Under the pieces are notes generated by a model. It was not told the DNA's origin. It did no database searches and saw nothing but the letters and a program-made list of their open reading frames with translations. Below, one piece after another: positions 1-64,000 of a DNA stretch of 64,000 bases (the stretch's first letter is position 1; every line of letters starts with the position of its first letter). Made by a program: the position numbers and the translations under genes. This DNA is from Amborella trichopoda (lineage: Eukaryota > Streptophyta > Magnoliopsida > Amborellales > Amborellaceae), in the NCBI RefSeq assembly GCF_000471905.2, contig NW_006499207.1, positions 2,035,043 through 2,099,042 on the forward strand. The letters run 5' to 3'.

Positions 1-165
1 ACATGTTATTATAACCTGTGAAATAGACTTTGTACAAGTCTGAAAGTTTGTGAATGGAAAAATTGTTTTGGAGCAATATATAGCAAAAATTTGGAATTTG
101 TTTTGGTTCTTTAAGATTAGACTGTCACATCTCAGGAATTTAGTGTTTTAAAACTTGGGGTGTGA
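1..165. repeat. 3' end of an LTR related to the solo LTR at 13138-15280
   Basis: The stretch ends with a CTTGGGGTGTGA-type tail and shares its preceding layout (TTTGTACMA, TTGTTTTG, AATATATA) with the last 160 bp of the solo LTR. The start is outside the window. Confidence 0.4.
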
Positions 166-1507
166 TATAGTGCCAATGGGAGCATGGTCCGTATAGACAC
201 TGTGTCATAGCCTAGGGTGGATTGTGAGGCATCATTGATGTCGTGACGCACTTGAATTTTGATGGGCTATGGCTCAAGTTGATACCTTAAAACCTATAAG
301 CCTGGGTATTTGTGCACAACTGATAAGGATTTCGATGTGGGGTTATCCCTTGATGAGATTTGAGTTGTACCTAGAGCAATTGACCAGGCGCCTAGATGTG
401 ACCTCTATGTGATAGTTGGCCGGAGAGGACACGGGTCAAAATTATCATCATTATCGTCACACGGCATGTATACTAGATAGTCGTATGGGAAGTCTCCCTC
501 TTGACGAGGGTGTGTGTTGTGTACATGTGTCGAAAAGATGATTCCTTACAACACTAGACTGTGTTGGAAGGACCCATATGCATAGTGTTGAAATGGGCCC
601 TAGACTTATTCTCAGGGCGAGAACTGTAATATATGGATTAGGATCATGTCTCCTTCATTTGTTTACTAACTTTGATTGTCCAATCATGAACCCCTGCGAA
701 ATGTTGTGGGTCAAAAGAACTATTAGGTCATTTTGAGAAGGTGTAGTGAGATACGGTTTCTTGAAAGGATAGAGTTTTCAATATATTTATTATATTGTTA
801 ACTCTTTGGATCTAATTCCTATTAAATCTTTTAAAATATATATTTAATTATATTTTACTTATATTTTAAATAATTAAAATAAATTTTTAGACCTCTTTGG
901 ATATTTTATTGTATTGAAAAGAGTTTTTTAAATAGAGAAAAATCAATTATCTGGATTTATTTTAATCAGAGAGGAAAACAAAATATTTAAAAGCTTTATA
1001 AAAATCATTTTAAAATTTGAAACTTTATTTATAGTGTGAGGCCCATTGGGACTTTGGGCCCACCACATGCAAGCCCATTTTGTGGGGACATGGGGCCCTC
1101 ATGGCTCTCCATGTGTGGGGCACCCCACTCCCTTCTTCTTTCCTTTTTGTGTAGTTTGTGTGCTAAGCCACTTCTTGATTGAAACAATAAAGGAAAGTGT
1201 TATATAGATAATTTGATTGATTTCAAATAAGAAAGAGTAGAGATCAATTAAATTTAATTTACGCTATAGAATATTTGATGGGAATAGAGTTATAGAAAAA
1301 GATGGATAGTAGTTCCACTTCATTCATTTCAATCATAATGACTGATCTAAAGAATGAATGGTTGAGATCTCTTCACCCTACAGGTCTTCGTGATCGAAGA
1401 TCAAAGTTTAGTCTCATAATCATGACAAAACCCTAGACCCCAAATCCTTAGCCTTTATTTCTTTATTCTATATATACTCTCTATGAGGCCTATTCTCTAC
1501 ACACCTT

Positions 1508-1586
<79 letters not shown>

Positions 1587-2090
1587 AAGGCAACCACACC
1601 CTGCTTTCTCTCGCTCTCTATTTCTCTCTCATTAGTTAATGTCCCGACTAATAGAACCTAGAACCCCTAAGATAGGGCACACCCAAGCCACAAGGGTGGC
1701 ACGCTCCTAGCCTGTGTGCATTGAAATTTCATTATGTGTTGGCCCTTGATCAAAGCTTATCTCATGTCATGCTCTCAAGAGGTTTTGCCTAGGCTTCTCG
1801 CGTGATGAGACGATGCTAGATTGAGATTTTGTACGCTATTGGTGGAAGAGACCTGATGTGGGGTGCATGATGTCCTTAGAGGTAACATGAGACAAGTTAT
1901 TTGGTAATTTTAATTGCCCCATGTTTCTTGATTCTTCATGCATTGCATTTTAATATTATTTAAAAGAAGTCTTATGGCATGCAAGAGAAGATCATAGGTT
2001 GTCTTAAGGTATATTTTATGAATAAAGTTGTATTTTCAAATACCTGTAAGTGTTTTAGTCAGTATTATTAAAAGAAAGAAAAGAAAATTT
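166..2090 (+). repeat. Non-coding dispersed repeat, family R1, copy 1
   Basis: It shares blocks in the same order with 10190-11450 and 32340-33360: the phrase GGGTTATCCCTTGATGAG, an AT-rich block ending in AGACCTCTTTGGATATTTTAT, then CATGCAAGAGAAGATC and a terminal GTAAGTG block. No coding capacity is seen. It may be the leader or LTR of an LTR retroelement. It contains a CT/CA microsatellite. Confidence 0.55.
1511..1586. repeat. (CT)n(CA)n microsatellite
   Basis: About 27 CT units followed directly by about 10 CA units. Confidence 0.9.
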
Positions 2091-2094
2091 TTAA

Positions 2095-2555
2095 CCATAT
2101 ATATGTGGCAAGATCACATATTCCTTCTTGTATTCATCAGTTTCAACTTCCTAATGCCCAAACCTCCCTCCTTTATAGGAACACAAAATTTATCCTCTTT
2201 AAGAAGCTTAAGTTTCATAGTCTCACCATAACTAAGCCATAGGAATGCCCTCGTAATATCTTCTAACCGCTTCATGACCTGCTTAGACATACAAAACAAT
2301 GATATGCAATACACTTGTGAATTAGATAAAAGTAGATTCGATCAAGGTAACTCTTCCACCCAAAGATAGAAACTTTGATTTCCAAATATCCAATTTTCTA
2401 TTAAATCTCTCAATGATGAGTCTCGGATCTAGGAGGATGTACCGCTACCAATGATCTTTTCAAATATTTACGAGGCAACTTGTCCATGCCACAACCCAAT
2501 ATCCTGGCCAATTCAGCCAATCTTTCTTTTGGATAGCCAATACCATTAAGATTTG
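2095..2555 (-). pseudogene. L1-type LINE fragment (C-terminal part of reverse transcriptase)
   Basis: Minus-strand translation, with frame changes, shows hallmarks of plant L1 elements: a YLGLP-like start, FNRKL, LSLGGRVTLI, SLF-MSKQVMKRLEDI-R-FLW and EGGLGIR. About 460 bp survive, without the catalytic box or endonuclease. Confidence 0.75.
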
Positions 2556-3818
2556 CTTTCCCTGGATTACCTTAAGACCAATAACCGTGTTCATACACAA
2601 GAAAAATTCGTACGTTTTTTACTTCATCCTCCACTGAATTACAAAAAATTAATGATATCACTGCACATTGGAGGTGAGATATCATTAGTCCATTATTCCC
2701 AAATGCTAACTAAAAACATCAAGCCTTTGTTGACCACCAAGTTGAGAGAGAGAGGCGTGGAAGCTGATGATGTGACCGAGGAGGGATTCTTAAAGACAAT
2801 CTCACCAAGAGTGTCACACAGAGAGAGAAAAAGCGCAACATGGAAGCTGATGATGTGACTAAGGAGGGATTCTTAATCTCACCGAAACTTGCCTATTTTT
2901 TGTAGTAGTCATAACATGACATTATTTTACTTGAGAAGTGTATAGCATTCAACTTTCAGTCAGATAAAATATACCGTCAAAAGGCTCAAAATAAAAAATA
3001 TGAGAAAGAAATTGAGAAATAAAAGGAAATATAAAGGCACAAGCAAGCTTTGATTGAGAACCAAAAGTTCACTAGAGCGGAGCTACGGAATGTCAGATCC
3101 TAATAAAAACCCTTTTTTCAATTTATCTATTAGAATAAATTCAAAACGTGTCTTGGGGATCAAATTTGTCATCTAACCCGCATGGTAACAATGTAGTACA
3201 TGATAAACATGTCTCCATAGCTAACATCCATTTTCCAGGCAAATGCTAGAGACTTGGTCGAGTGTTCTCAAACTCAGCCGAATTACTCAAACGCGTCTGA
3301 GTTACTCAGACTCGGGCCCGAGCCGAGGTATCATATAAGAAAAATAGATAGAACTTCTAAAAGTATCTAAAAAATTGGTATTGATGTGTAGAATTTTTTT
3401 TTTATGTGATTTGGATTTTCGGCAAAAATTGAGTTTTTTTGCCCATATACCTTATAAATCAATTTTTTTACACCCCACTACAAATCAATTTTTTAATATT
3501 TTTTAAAACTTGGACTTTTAGATTGTTTTTTGTTTTGTTTAATCTTTACTACTTCTTATTCTATTTTAAAATTTTTATTTTTCTTAATCTTCCAGGGAAA
3601 TTCACTTAGACCCGACCCACCTGATAAGCTTGCCTCGAGCCAAAGCTTAGTACCTAGCCCCAGGTGCGTCTAAAAATGCAAGTGGGATATCCGCATATGC
3701 TGACTTTGCATGCCATGGACTGCAACTTTAACTTTTGAAACCCAACTTACTGGCAAAATCCAGCAGAAAAGCCTTCTATAAAACAGAAACCCCGGTTTTC
3801 CACTCTCCTCTTCCACAG
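2556..3818. other. Unassigned flanking DNA
   Basis: No gene recognised. A 33-bp direct repeat (GAAGCTGATGATGTGAC and following bases) occurs near 2760 and 2841 inside a 101-codon ORF with no known domain. 3360-3600 is T-rich. Confidence 0.5.
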
Positions 3819-4320
3819 CTTCCCCTACAACATAAAATTTATATATTTTCCCTTATCCAACCGTCCATTCTAAATGGAGAGCTAAGATAACCCCATATAT
3901 TTATATAAACATTTCATATTAACCCTCCATTCGCTAGTACACTATTTTATTTTATTTTATTTTTTCTATAAACTATTATAACACCAAATTTTCTACATCC
4001 AATCCTCTACTAAACTCACACTAACGAAAATATAACAAAAAAAATTTCCAATAATATAAAATGACCAAAATACCACTTAAGGTTTCAAGAGGTATTTTGG
4101 TGACTATTTTATCCAAAAATTATTTTTAATATTTTTTATAGGTGCACCTCAATGAGAAGATGACACCTACCAAATTTCATATTCATACAATTTGTATAAA
4201 AAAACTAAAAATAATAAAATTTTAAACGTCGCATCTAAAATCAATCGGTGAGTGTCTCTTGATCAAAATTGAACGGTTGGATAGTAGGGAAAACATAGAT
4301 CTTCTATTTTGTAGGGGAAG
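3819..4320. mobile_element. MITE with long terminal inverted repeats
   Basis: Ends pair as imperfect inverted repeats of about 45 bp: CTTCCCCTAC at the left, a TTTTCCCT block, then TATCCAACCGTCCA, and their reverse complements at 4266-4320. There is no ORF. A clear target duplication was not found. The interior palindrome at 4065-4107 (CCAAAATACC / GGTATTTTGG) adds to the fold-back character. Confidence 0.6.
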
Positions 4321-4479
4321 ATCAAATTACGACGCATCTTAAACAATCAAATTACGACGCACCTTTGAATTTTATTATATATGTAATTTTGGTGTCAAAA
4401 AAATCTTAGGATAGTTCGATAATCAATTTTCATCTTTAATTATAAAATTTTAATCTCCAAAGAAGGTTCATATCAAGTA

Positions 4480-4700
4480 AATCTATAAACACATGAAAAT
4501 CTTGAAAATGAACGGTTCAGATAATGTGTTGCAAGATACATTATTTTGAGACTCAAAATTTATTTTTCTTTTCATATTCATACATCTCAACATCAAATAA
4601 CCATTTATGTTGGATTTTTAAGATGTACCTTAATTCTACATTTTAACGTTCCAACCTTACATAAACTTTTTCCTAGGATTGTCCATAAAAACAACTAAAG
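4480..4700. repeat. Dispersed repeat shared with 55180-55400
   Basis: Both copies contain GAAAATCTTGAAAATG, then a TTTCAT/ACATCTC block, and end with an AACGTT block followed by ACTTTTTC or ACTTTTCTC. They are diverged and non-coding. Confidence 0.5.
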
Positions 4701-5108
4701 TTGGGCCATAGAGATGACTATCGAGACATCCAAAAAGGCCAATGGAGTCCATAAGAGGTTTCAAGAAACCGTTTTTAAGTACAGAAAAAGTTTTAGTTTG
4801 TCAATATTCATGTGCAACCTTTCCCAAAAATGAATATTAGAAATAGATTCTGGAACTAAAATTTCACATGGCAAAAATATCATCCAACAACATTATGAAT
4901 TAAAAAGATTGAATTTTAAACATTAAAAGGCATTATTTCAAACGAATTAGGACAAGCAGTTAAAAAAAAGTCCGACATATCTTTTAAAAATTTCTTTCTT
5001 GTTTTTGGTAAGATCATTATACACACAAAATAGATCTTGGAAGGAGATTATACTTGATCAGGTCGTGTGGATAGATGCACCAAAATCCATCCTTCCTTCA
5101 AGCACAGG

Positions 5109-5212
5109 CCACTGCACGTGCATTCCATACTAGCTAGCCATTGCACGAGCATTCCATACTAGCCAGCCATTGCACGAGCATTCCATACTAGCCAGCCACT
5201 ACACGAGCATTT
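5109..5212. repeat. 29-bp tandem repeat, about 3.5 copies
   Basis: The unit is CCATTGCACGAGCATTCCAT followed by ACTAGCCAG. The first copy has CACGTG in place of CACGAG. Confidence 0.85.
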
Positions 5213-5825
5213 GCACGTGGAGTCACGCATAAATATGCATGGGATGCTTTATGTGCATGTGGCATCATGCATCATTTCAAGGTTGCAAGAATCCACTGAT
5301 GTGTAAGTGCATACACGACCAGGCATATGGGGTCATGCATAAATGCAGGGGTTTAAGCATGCCACAAAAATGGGGGGATTGAAATGGGTGTGTACTTCCA
5401 AAATACAAATCGCAACTCCTTTAAAATACAGATACATAGCGAGGGCCTGAAAGATGACCATAATAAAATGGGGCAACCAGCAGAACCAAGATATTTCAGC
5501 CAAAGATATCTCTCAATCATCAAATTATAAAAAAAGAAAGAAGGAAAAACAAGAGCGTGCATGTATATATACTAATTTGTTCCACTCTTCACGGAACAAT
5601 TATTCAAAGCATGTTTTTGTGGCATACCTTTTGGATCTCTTACAAGAACCCCTGGTCCCAAAATAATTATGTAGCCTTCCTTATATACATGAGAATCGGT
5701 TGACACAAAGCAGATTTCCTAGGTATTTCATGAGCCTGTGATATGCATATCATTTATGGTTAAACAGGTTAAGAATATACAAGATACTCCCTAAGATTTT
5801 TGAAAACGTGGGATACACCCAATTC
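5213..5825 (-). other. 3' flank and probable 3' UTR of the RIN2-like gene
   Basis: This is the DNA immediately after the stop codon on the minus strand. I see no obvious poly(A) signal that fixes the end. Short ORFs here have no family resemblance. Confidence 0.4.
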
Positions 5826-60239
<54,414 letters not shown>

Positions 60240-61450
60240 ATCCATGAAATGCAAATTTCACGAACAATTCTCAAGGCAATGTGCATATACACACATGTCC
60301 TTTTGATCTGTAAATAATTAGCATGACCAGGGAATTCCTTCCATCCAAATGTGGCATTGTATTCATTTAGACAAGTTGGGTATCCTATGAGACTACAGAA
60401 AGGAAAGCCGCATATTGCAGGTTTTCATTTGTGCCTCGCAATCCAGAAGCTCAAACAGCCCTCATGAAAACAAGGAACAATTGTCACACAAACCCATTCT
60501 TGATTAGCATAACCTGAAAACAGAAACATGACAAACTAGTTGCCCACTTTATGAATGTTGAATACAAAGATCAGCAATGCTTGCAGGCTATGATCCAATT
60601 AACTTCTTCTTACATCACAACAAGCAGGATAGGGAGACAACTGTAATCAATCATAACTATAGATCAAAACCATAATGTAGAAAAAACAAGTGAAAGATAT
60701 TAGTTTGTCGAAACCAGCTCAAAAAATACAAAAAAACAAAATCGTTCATCAATCATCGTTGGCTATCTCAGCTTATCCAATACCGATCTCAACTTATCCA
60801 ATACCGAAACATAATCATTATGTAACTCCTTTTACATGACAGTTTTGGTTAAAATATGCCAGACTTAAAAAGAAAGCAAAAAGGTTCTAAAACAGCAAAG
60901 GAAACACCAAACCCCCCCAATATCATCAAAAACCATCACAAGTAACAGATTTACACGACAAACTATGAGCTTTAATGGAGTTGAGGAGAAACCTAACGAG
61001 TATTATAGGGGAAAATTTCTCGATTGAGGGAATCAATTCTAAAGAAACATTGTAACGCAGGCATTTTTCATTTTTGTGCGAATTATATCAGGAGAAGCCT
61101 CAAACAGGCTTCCCTGAATGGGAGTTCAGAGAAAAAGAAGGGGGTATGGCATGCCACTGGTCAAAGCACATTAACTCCTCAGAAAAATCATGATAATTCA
61201 GCATCATCATTGATATATCACAATATTCAGGGGAAAATCTGGAGAAATTTTCCTGAAAAGAAAGCTTATGAGATCCAGTGGAAAAGGAAACATCTTCCAC
61301 TTACCCGAGAATATCAGAGGAGACGGAATAATCACCTGTACACAAATGAGGGTTTAAAGCTAAGGGCAAGATAGAAACATGACCGCGGTTTAGCCCAACG
61401 TCTCAAGTTCCATTCCGGTGCAACCTTCAGAGAGAATGACGGGGCCGACT
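60240..61450 (-). promoter_or_regulatory. Probable 5' UTR with a leader intron and promoter side of the RIN2-like gene
   Basis: On the minus strand a good acceptor (attatttacag, exon from 60307) lies just upstream of the start codon. A strong donor (gggtaagt, exon end at 61305) lies further out. Together they suggest a leader intron 60308-61304. The short leader before the start holds upstream ATGs out of frame with the protein. Divergent ORFs at 61024-61374 (+) and 61100-61300 (-) overlap each other and match nothing I know. This is inference from splice-like signals; transcript data would decide it. Confidence 0.45.
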
Positions 61451-62225
61451 GTGATAATCGGCCAGGGTGGCCCGGCCTTAAAAACTAGGCTTAGGCTATA
61501 CAATATAGTATGAGAGCTGGGCTAGCTCTATAGCTAGGCAACTATGGCCCAAGGGTAGGGCCTAAGAGGGCTTCGGTCATGGCCAGCCAAGTTCATTTCG
61601 CCCCAGCCTTCTTTTCATTTATTTTTTCTTTTATTTGTTATACTTTTAATTAAGCACGGCAAGGCCTTGATGGGGCCTCAGTCGAGACCTCTTTGGCATG
61701 GCCCAAGCCAAGCCAAGCCTAGGCTTGCCCTATAAGGAGGGTCCTATATGCCATGTGAGCGATCTCTTAAAGAAGCATGTTCTAGGGATTAGGTTCTCCT
61801 ATAATTGACTTGTCCCTAGGATAGGGGTGTACGATGTTTGGATAGCACCTGATAAGAAAAATAGAATATGCATGTCCACTGTTTGGATTGCCGAGAAGTT
61901 GTGAATCAATAGAAATTCACTTGCAATTTTTTGTACTTTTACCCTACATTTAATTTTAAGCTATACTAATTAACTTATCACATTCATTCCAAACTTCAAT
62001 ATTGTTTCTTAACTATGATGAAATTCTTTTCTTTTCTTTTTTTCCCATGAAATCCTTTTTTTTTTCTTTTTCCTTTCCATTGTATCCTTATATACAGTTT
62101 TATTACATTCCAAATATTCTATTAACGTCAATATATTAGAAATGTGTCAAACTATATATTTCTTATTTTGAAACTATATAGTCTAATGTTTATTTAAACT
62201 TTTTAATCAATTTAAGCATCACATT
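61451..62225. other. Intergenic DNA upstream of the gene
   Basis: A GGCC/AGGCTT-rich patch (61450-61745) resembles the ends of GC-rich MITEs, but I found no clean ends. The AT-rich part after 61900 is probably an LTR end, because a primer-binding site follows. Confidence 0.4.
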
Positions 62226-64000
62226 TTCGAAGCATCCAAATATCTGGCGACTCCACTGGGGAACAGTTCACCTATCATCTTTGGTTGGGTATAGGAAGTG
62301 AGACTTCTCTCTCTCAAGGATATATCCTATATCACAGTCTCTGTCACATTCACTCTCGTGTCTTCTTTATTTATCTTGATGAGCGAACCCTTGCATTAAT
62401 CACAGGTCGTCAAAAGGTAGCATTAGCAGTGGCTTGTTGTACGACATCCTTTCTGGTGGGAGCATTGGAAATCCCTTTGCACTTCTCGAGCCTATAGCCC
62501 AATGTTATTGTGTCAAGGCGATGGCTGGACAAAGTGCGGGAAGGAGAAAGGATACATCACAAAAGTGGAAATTGTGGACAACAAAGGCTAAGGCGGGGTC
62601 CGACTGTCACCCTGAGGTCGACCTCATCTCGGGTTCTAGGCCACTGTGAATAGTTTGCACTTATCCTAGTTCGAGCTGTCATTCTTTAAGCAAGAGTTGC
62701 CCCAGCGGTGAGTGTGAAATGCAAGGATCCTGCCGAGGGAAGTTGAAGGCCCGCACAACATAAAGAAAGACATTCACCCTTGATCATAAAGATTCCTCGC
62801 ATACCAACACCTACTCATCGACCGGTGGTTAGGCATCTTCGCGATACTAGCCTGCATGGTTCCCCATGTGCTGCTCATATGTAGGCGGTTAGAGGCCTTC
62901 GTGATGCAAACTTGTCCGACCCATGAATGCTCATCAATTGGCGGCTAAGCATCTTTGTGATACTAACCTACCTGGTTCCCCATATTTTGCTTATATGTTG
63001 ACTGTTAGAGGTCTTCGTGATGCTAACTTGCCTGACCCGTGGAATGTTTATCGATCGACAGTTAGGCATCTTCGCGATACTGGTTGGTTAGGTGCCTCGA
63101 TCTCGCCTCCCCGGATCTAGGTGATTGGGTTATACGTGTCTCGAGTTTGGAAGACCCGGGACCTGAGATCGTTCTCTCGAGAACCTTGTTCAAGAACAAG
63201 GTATCCAACTACTGACTCGCTCGGGTGCCCTCTTAGATCATGACGGAAAGCCCCCAGCTACTTCAACTGGTTCGGAATCGCCTCCCTTGACCTGAAATCT
63301 CCTTGTTTTTTGTACAACACTACTGTAGTTAATTTACAAGGCAAGTGGATCAAAAGGCCCACCCTTATCTTAGGGCAACACACATTCATATGGCTAAGAA
63401 TGTGAGAAGTTAAGGTGATGAAGTGAAAGGTTTGAATGAGAGGAGAAAAGAAGAGGGTACTTGACAAGGGGACGGGGCTAGCATGATAGCTCGACCAATG
63501 CAATGACCGACTCGGAGTGGTAGCAAGACGGGCACGGTACTTTAGACCGGCACGACGACAATACTACTCGAAACCAAGGTCGACATGACTATCCTAATCT
63601 GGTGTGGCAGCAAGACGGGCATGGTGCTCGGGACCAACACGAGGCAATACTGCTTGACAGCTAGACCACTATGACAACACTAGACTGAGTCCACCCTCGA
63701 TCAAGTGAGAAGAGAATGAAGAAAATGCACGATACGACAAAGAGATGGGGTCCCAACGACACTAAGCGTCACCACCCATAACCGTGGAGTAGCAGTGTCA
63801 CGGCCCTTGGACGACGCTAGACACTACTGCTCAAGGCTAGAGGGCGAGCAGTGAACTACGGGCGGCGCTAGGCATCGTCGTTGAGACCATACAAGAAGGC
63901 AGCACACCCTTGCACGGGCTGCGATAACCTCTTGTGAAGCGCGCAGCGATAGCCATTTGTGAGGTGGCAACAGTTCTTGCCAAGGCACACGACGGATAGG
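62226..64000 (+). mobile_element. Tat-like Ty3/gypsy leader with tandem repeats (runs off the window)
   Basis: A Tat-type primer-binding site TCTGGCGACTCCACTGGGGA lies at 62243-62262 directly after an AT-rich LTR-like end. The leader has no recognisable gag in the window. The last 500 bp hold further repeats built on GGCAGCAAGACGGGCA-like units. Confidence 0.55.
62820..63105 (+). repeat. Alternating tandem repeat, about 118-bp dimer
   Basis: Two half-units alternate: GGTTAGGCATCTTCGCGATACTA and GGTTAGAGGCCTTCGTGATGC (both approximate), each separated by TCATCGAYC or CATATGT blocks. About 2.5 dimers. Confidence 0.8.

Noticed and set aside
5109..5212. CRISPR-like spaced repeats
   Set aside because: It is a simple head-to-tail 29-bp tandem repeat with no spacers, in a plant nuclear context.
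60240..60254. Start at 60254 giving extra N-terminal residues
   Set aside because: The codon there is TTG, not ATG; family alignment supports ATG at 60239.
61024..61374. 116-codon plus ORF as a divergent gene
   Set aside because: Overlaps an ORF on the other strand, has no domain and coincides with splice-like signals of the RIN2-like leader.

Overview
This is nuclear DNA of a flowering plant with large introns and a heavy, multiply nested transposon load. The evidence is GT-AG introns, Ty3/gypsy, Ty1/copia, RTE and L1 elements, hAT and Mutator MITEs, and decayed plastid DNA. I cannot place the species. One assembly gap of 885 N lies inside a CT/GA microsatellite.

Almost the whole window is a single host gene on the minus strand. 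Twelve coding exons between 60239 and 5826 join in frame with canonical splice sites into a 588-residue protein. It has N-terminal membrane segments, a C3H2C3 RING and a C-terminal CUE domain, and it matches the plant RIN2/RIN3 (gp78/AMFR-like) E3 ubiquitin ligases. The gene occupies 54.4 kb for 1,767 coding bases. Six introns are ordinary in size (95-482 bp); five are 1.3-13.4 kb. No exon is broken.

Layout, from high to low coordinates: 64000-61450, intergenic DNA with a Tat-like retroelement leader and tandem repeats. 61450-60240, probable 5' UTR with an intron. Intron 1, unassigned. Intron 2, two hAT MITEs and the N gap. Intron 4, a decayed Tat-like gypsy element carrying a MITE that itself carries a Mutator MITE, plus copia gag remains. 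Intron 6, RTE tails, a copia remnant invaded by a BED-finger hAT derivative, and another MITE. Intron 9, a chromovirus with one inverted LTR; its polymerase region is interrupted by a plastid DNA mosaic and its integrase by a 3.6 kb hAT transposon. Intron 10, RTE fragments, one carrying a 2.1 kb solo LTR, a 664-bp tandem duplication and G-rich minisatellites. Below 5826, flanking repeats and an L1 fragment.

I found no convincing new multi-gene system. The most unusual items are the inverted-LTR chromovirus with matching 5-bp target duplications, the multi-fragment plastid insert inside its RT, the graded hAT deletion series with an internal empty site, and the Mutator MITE holding a cysteine-rich repeat ORF.
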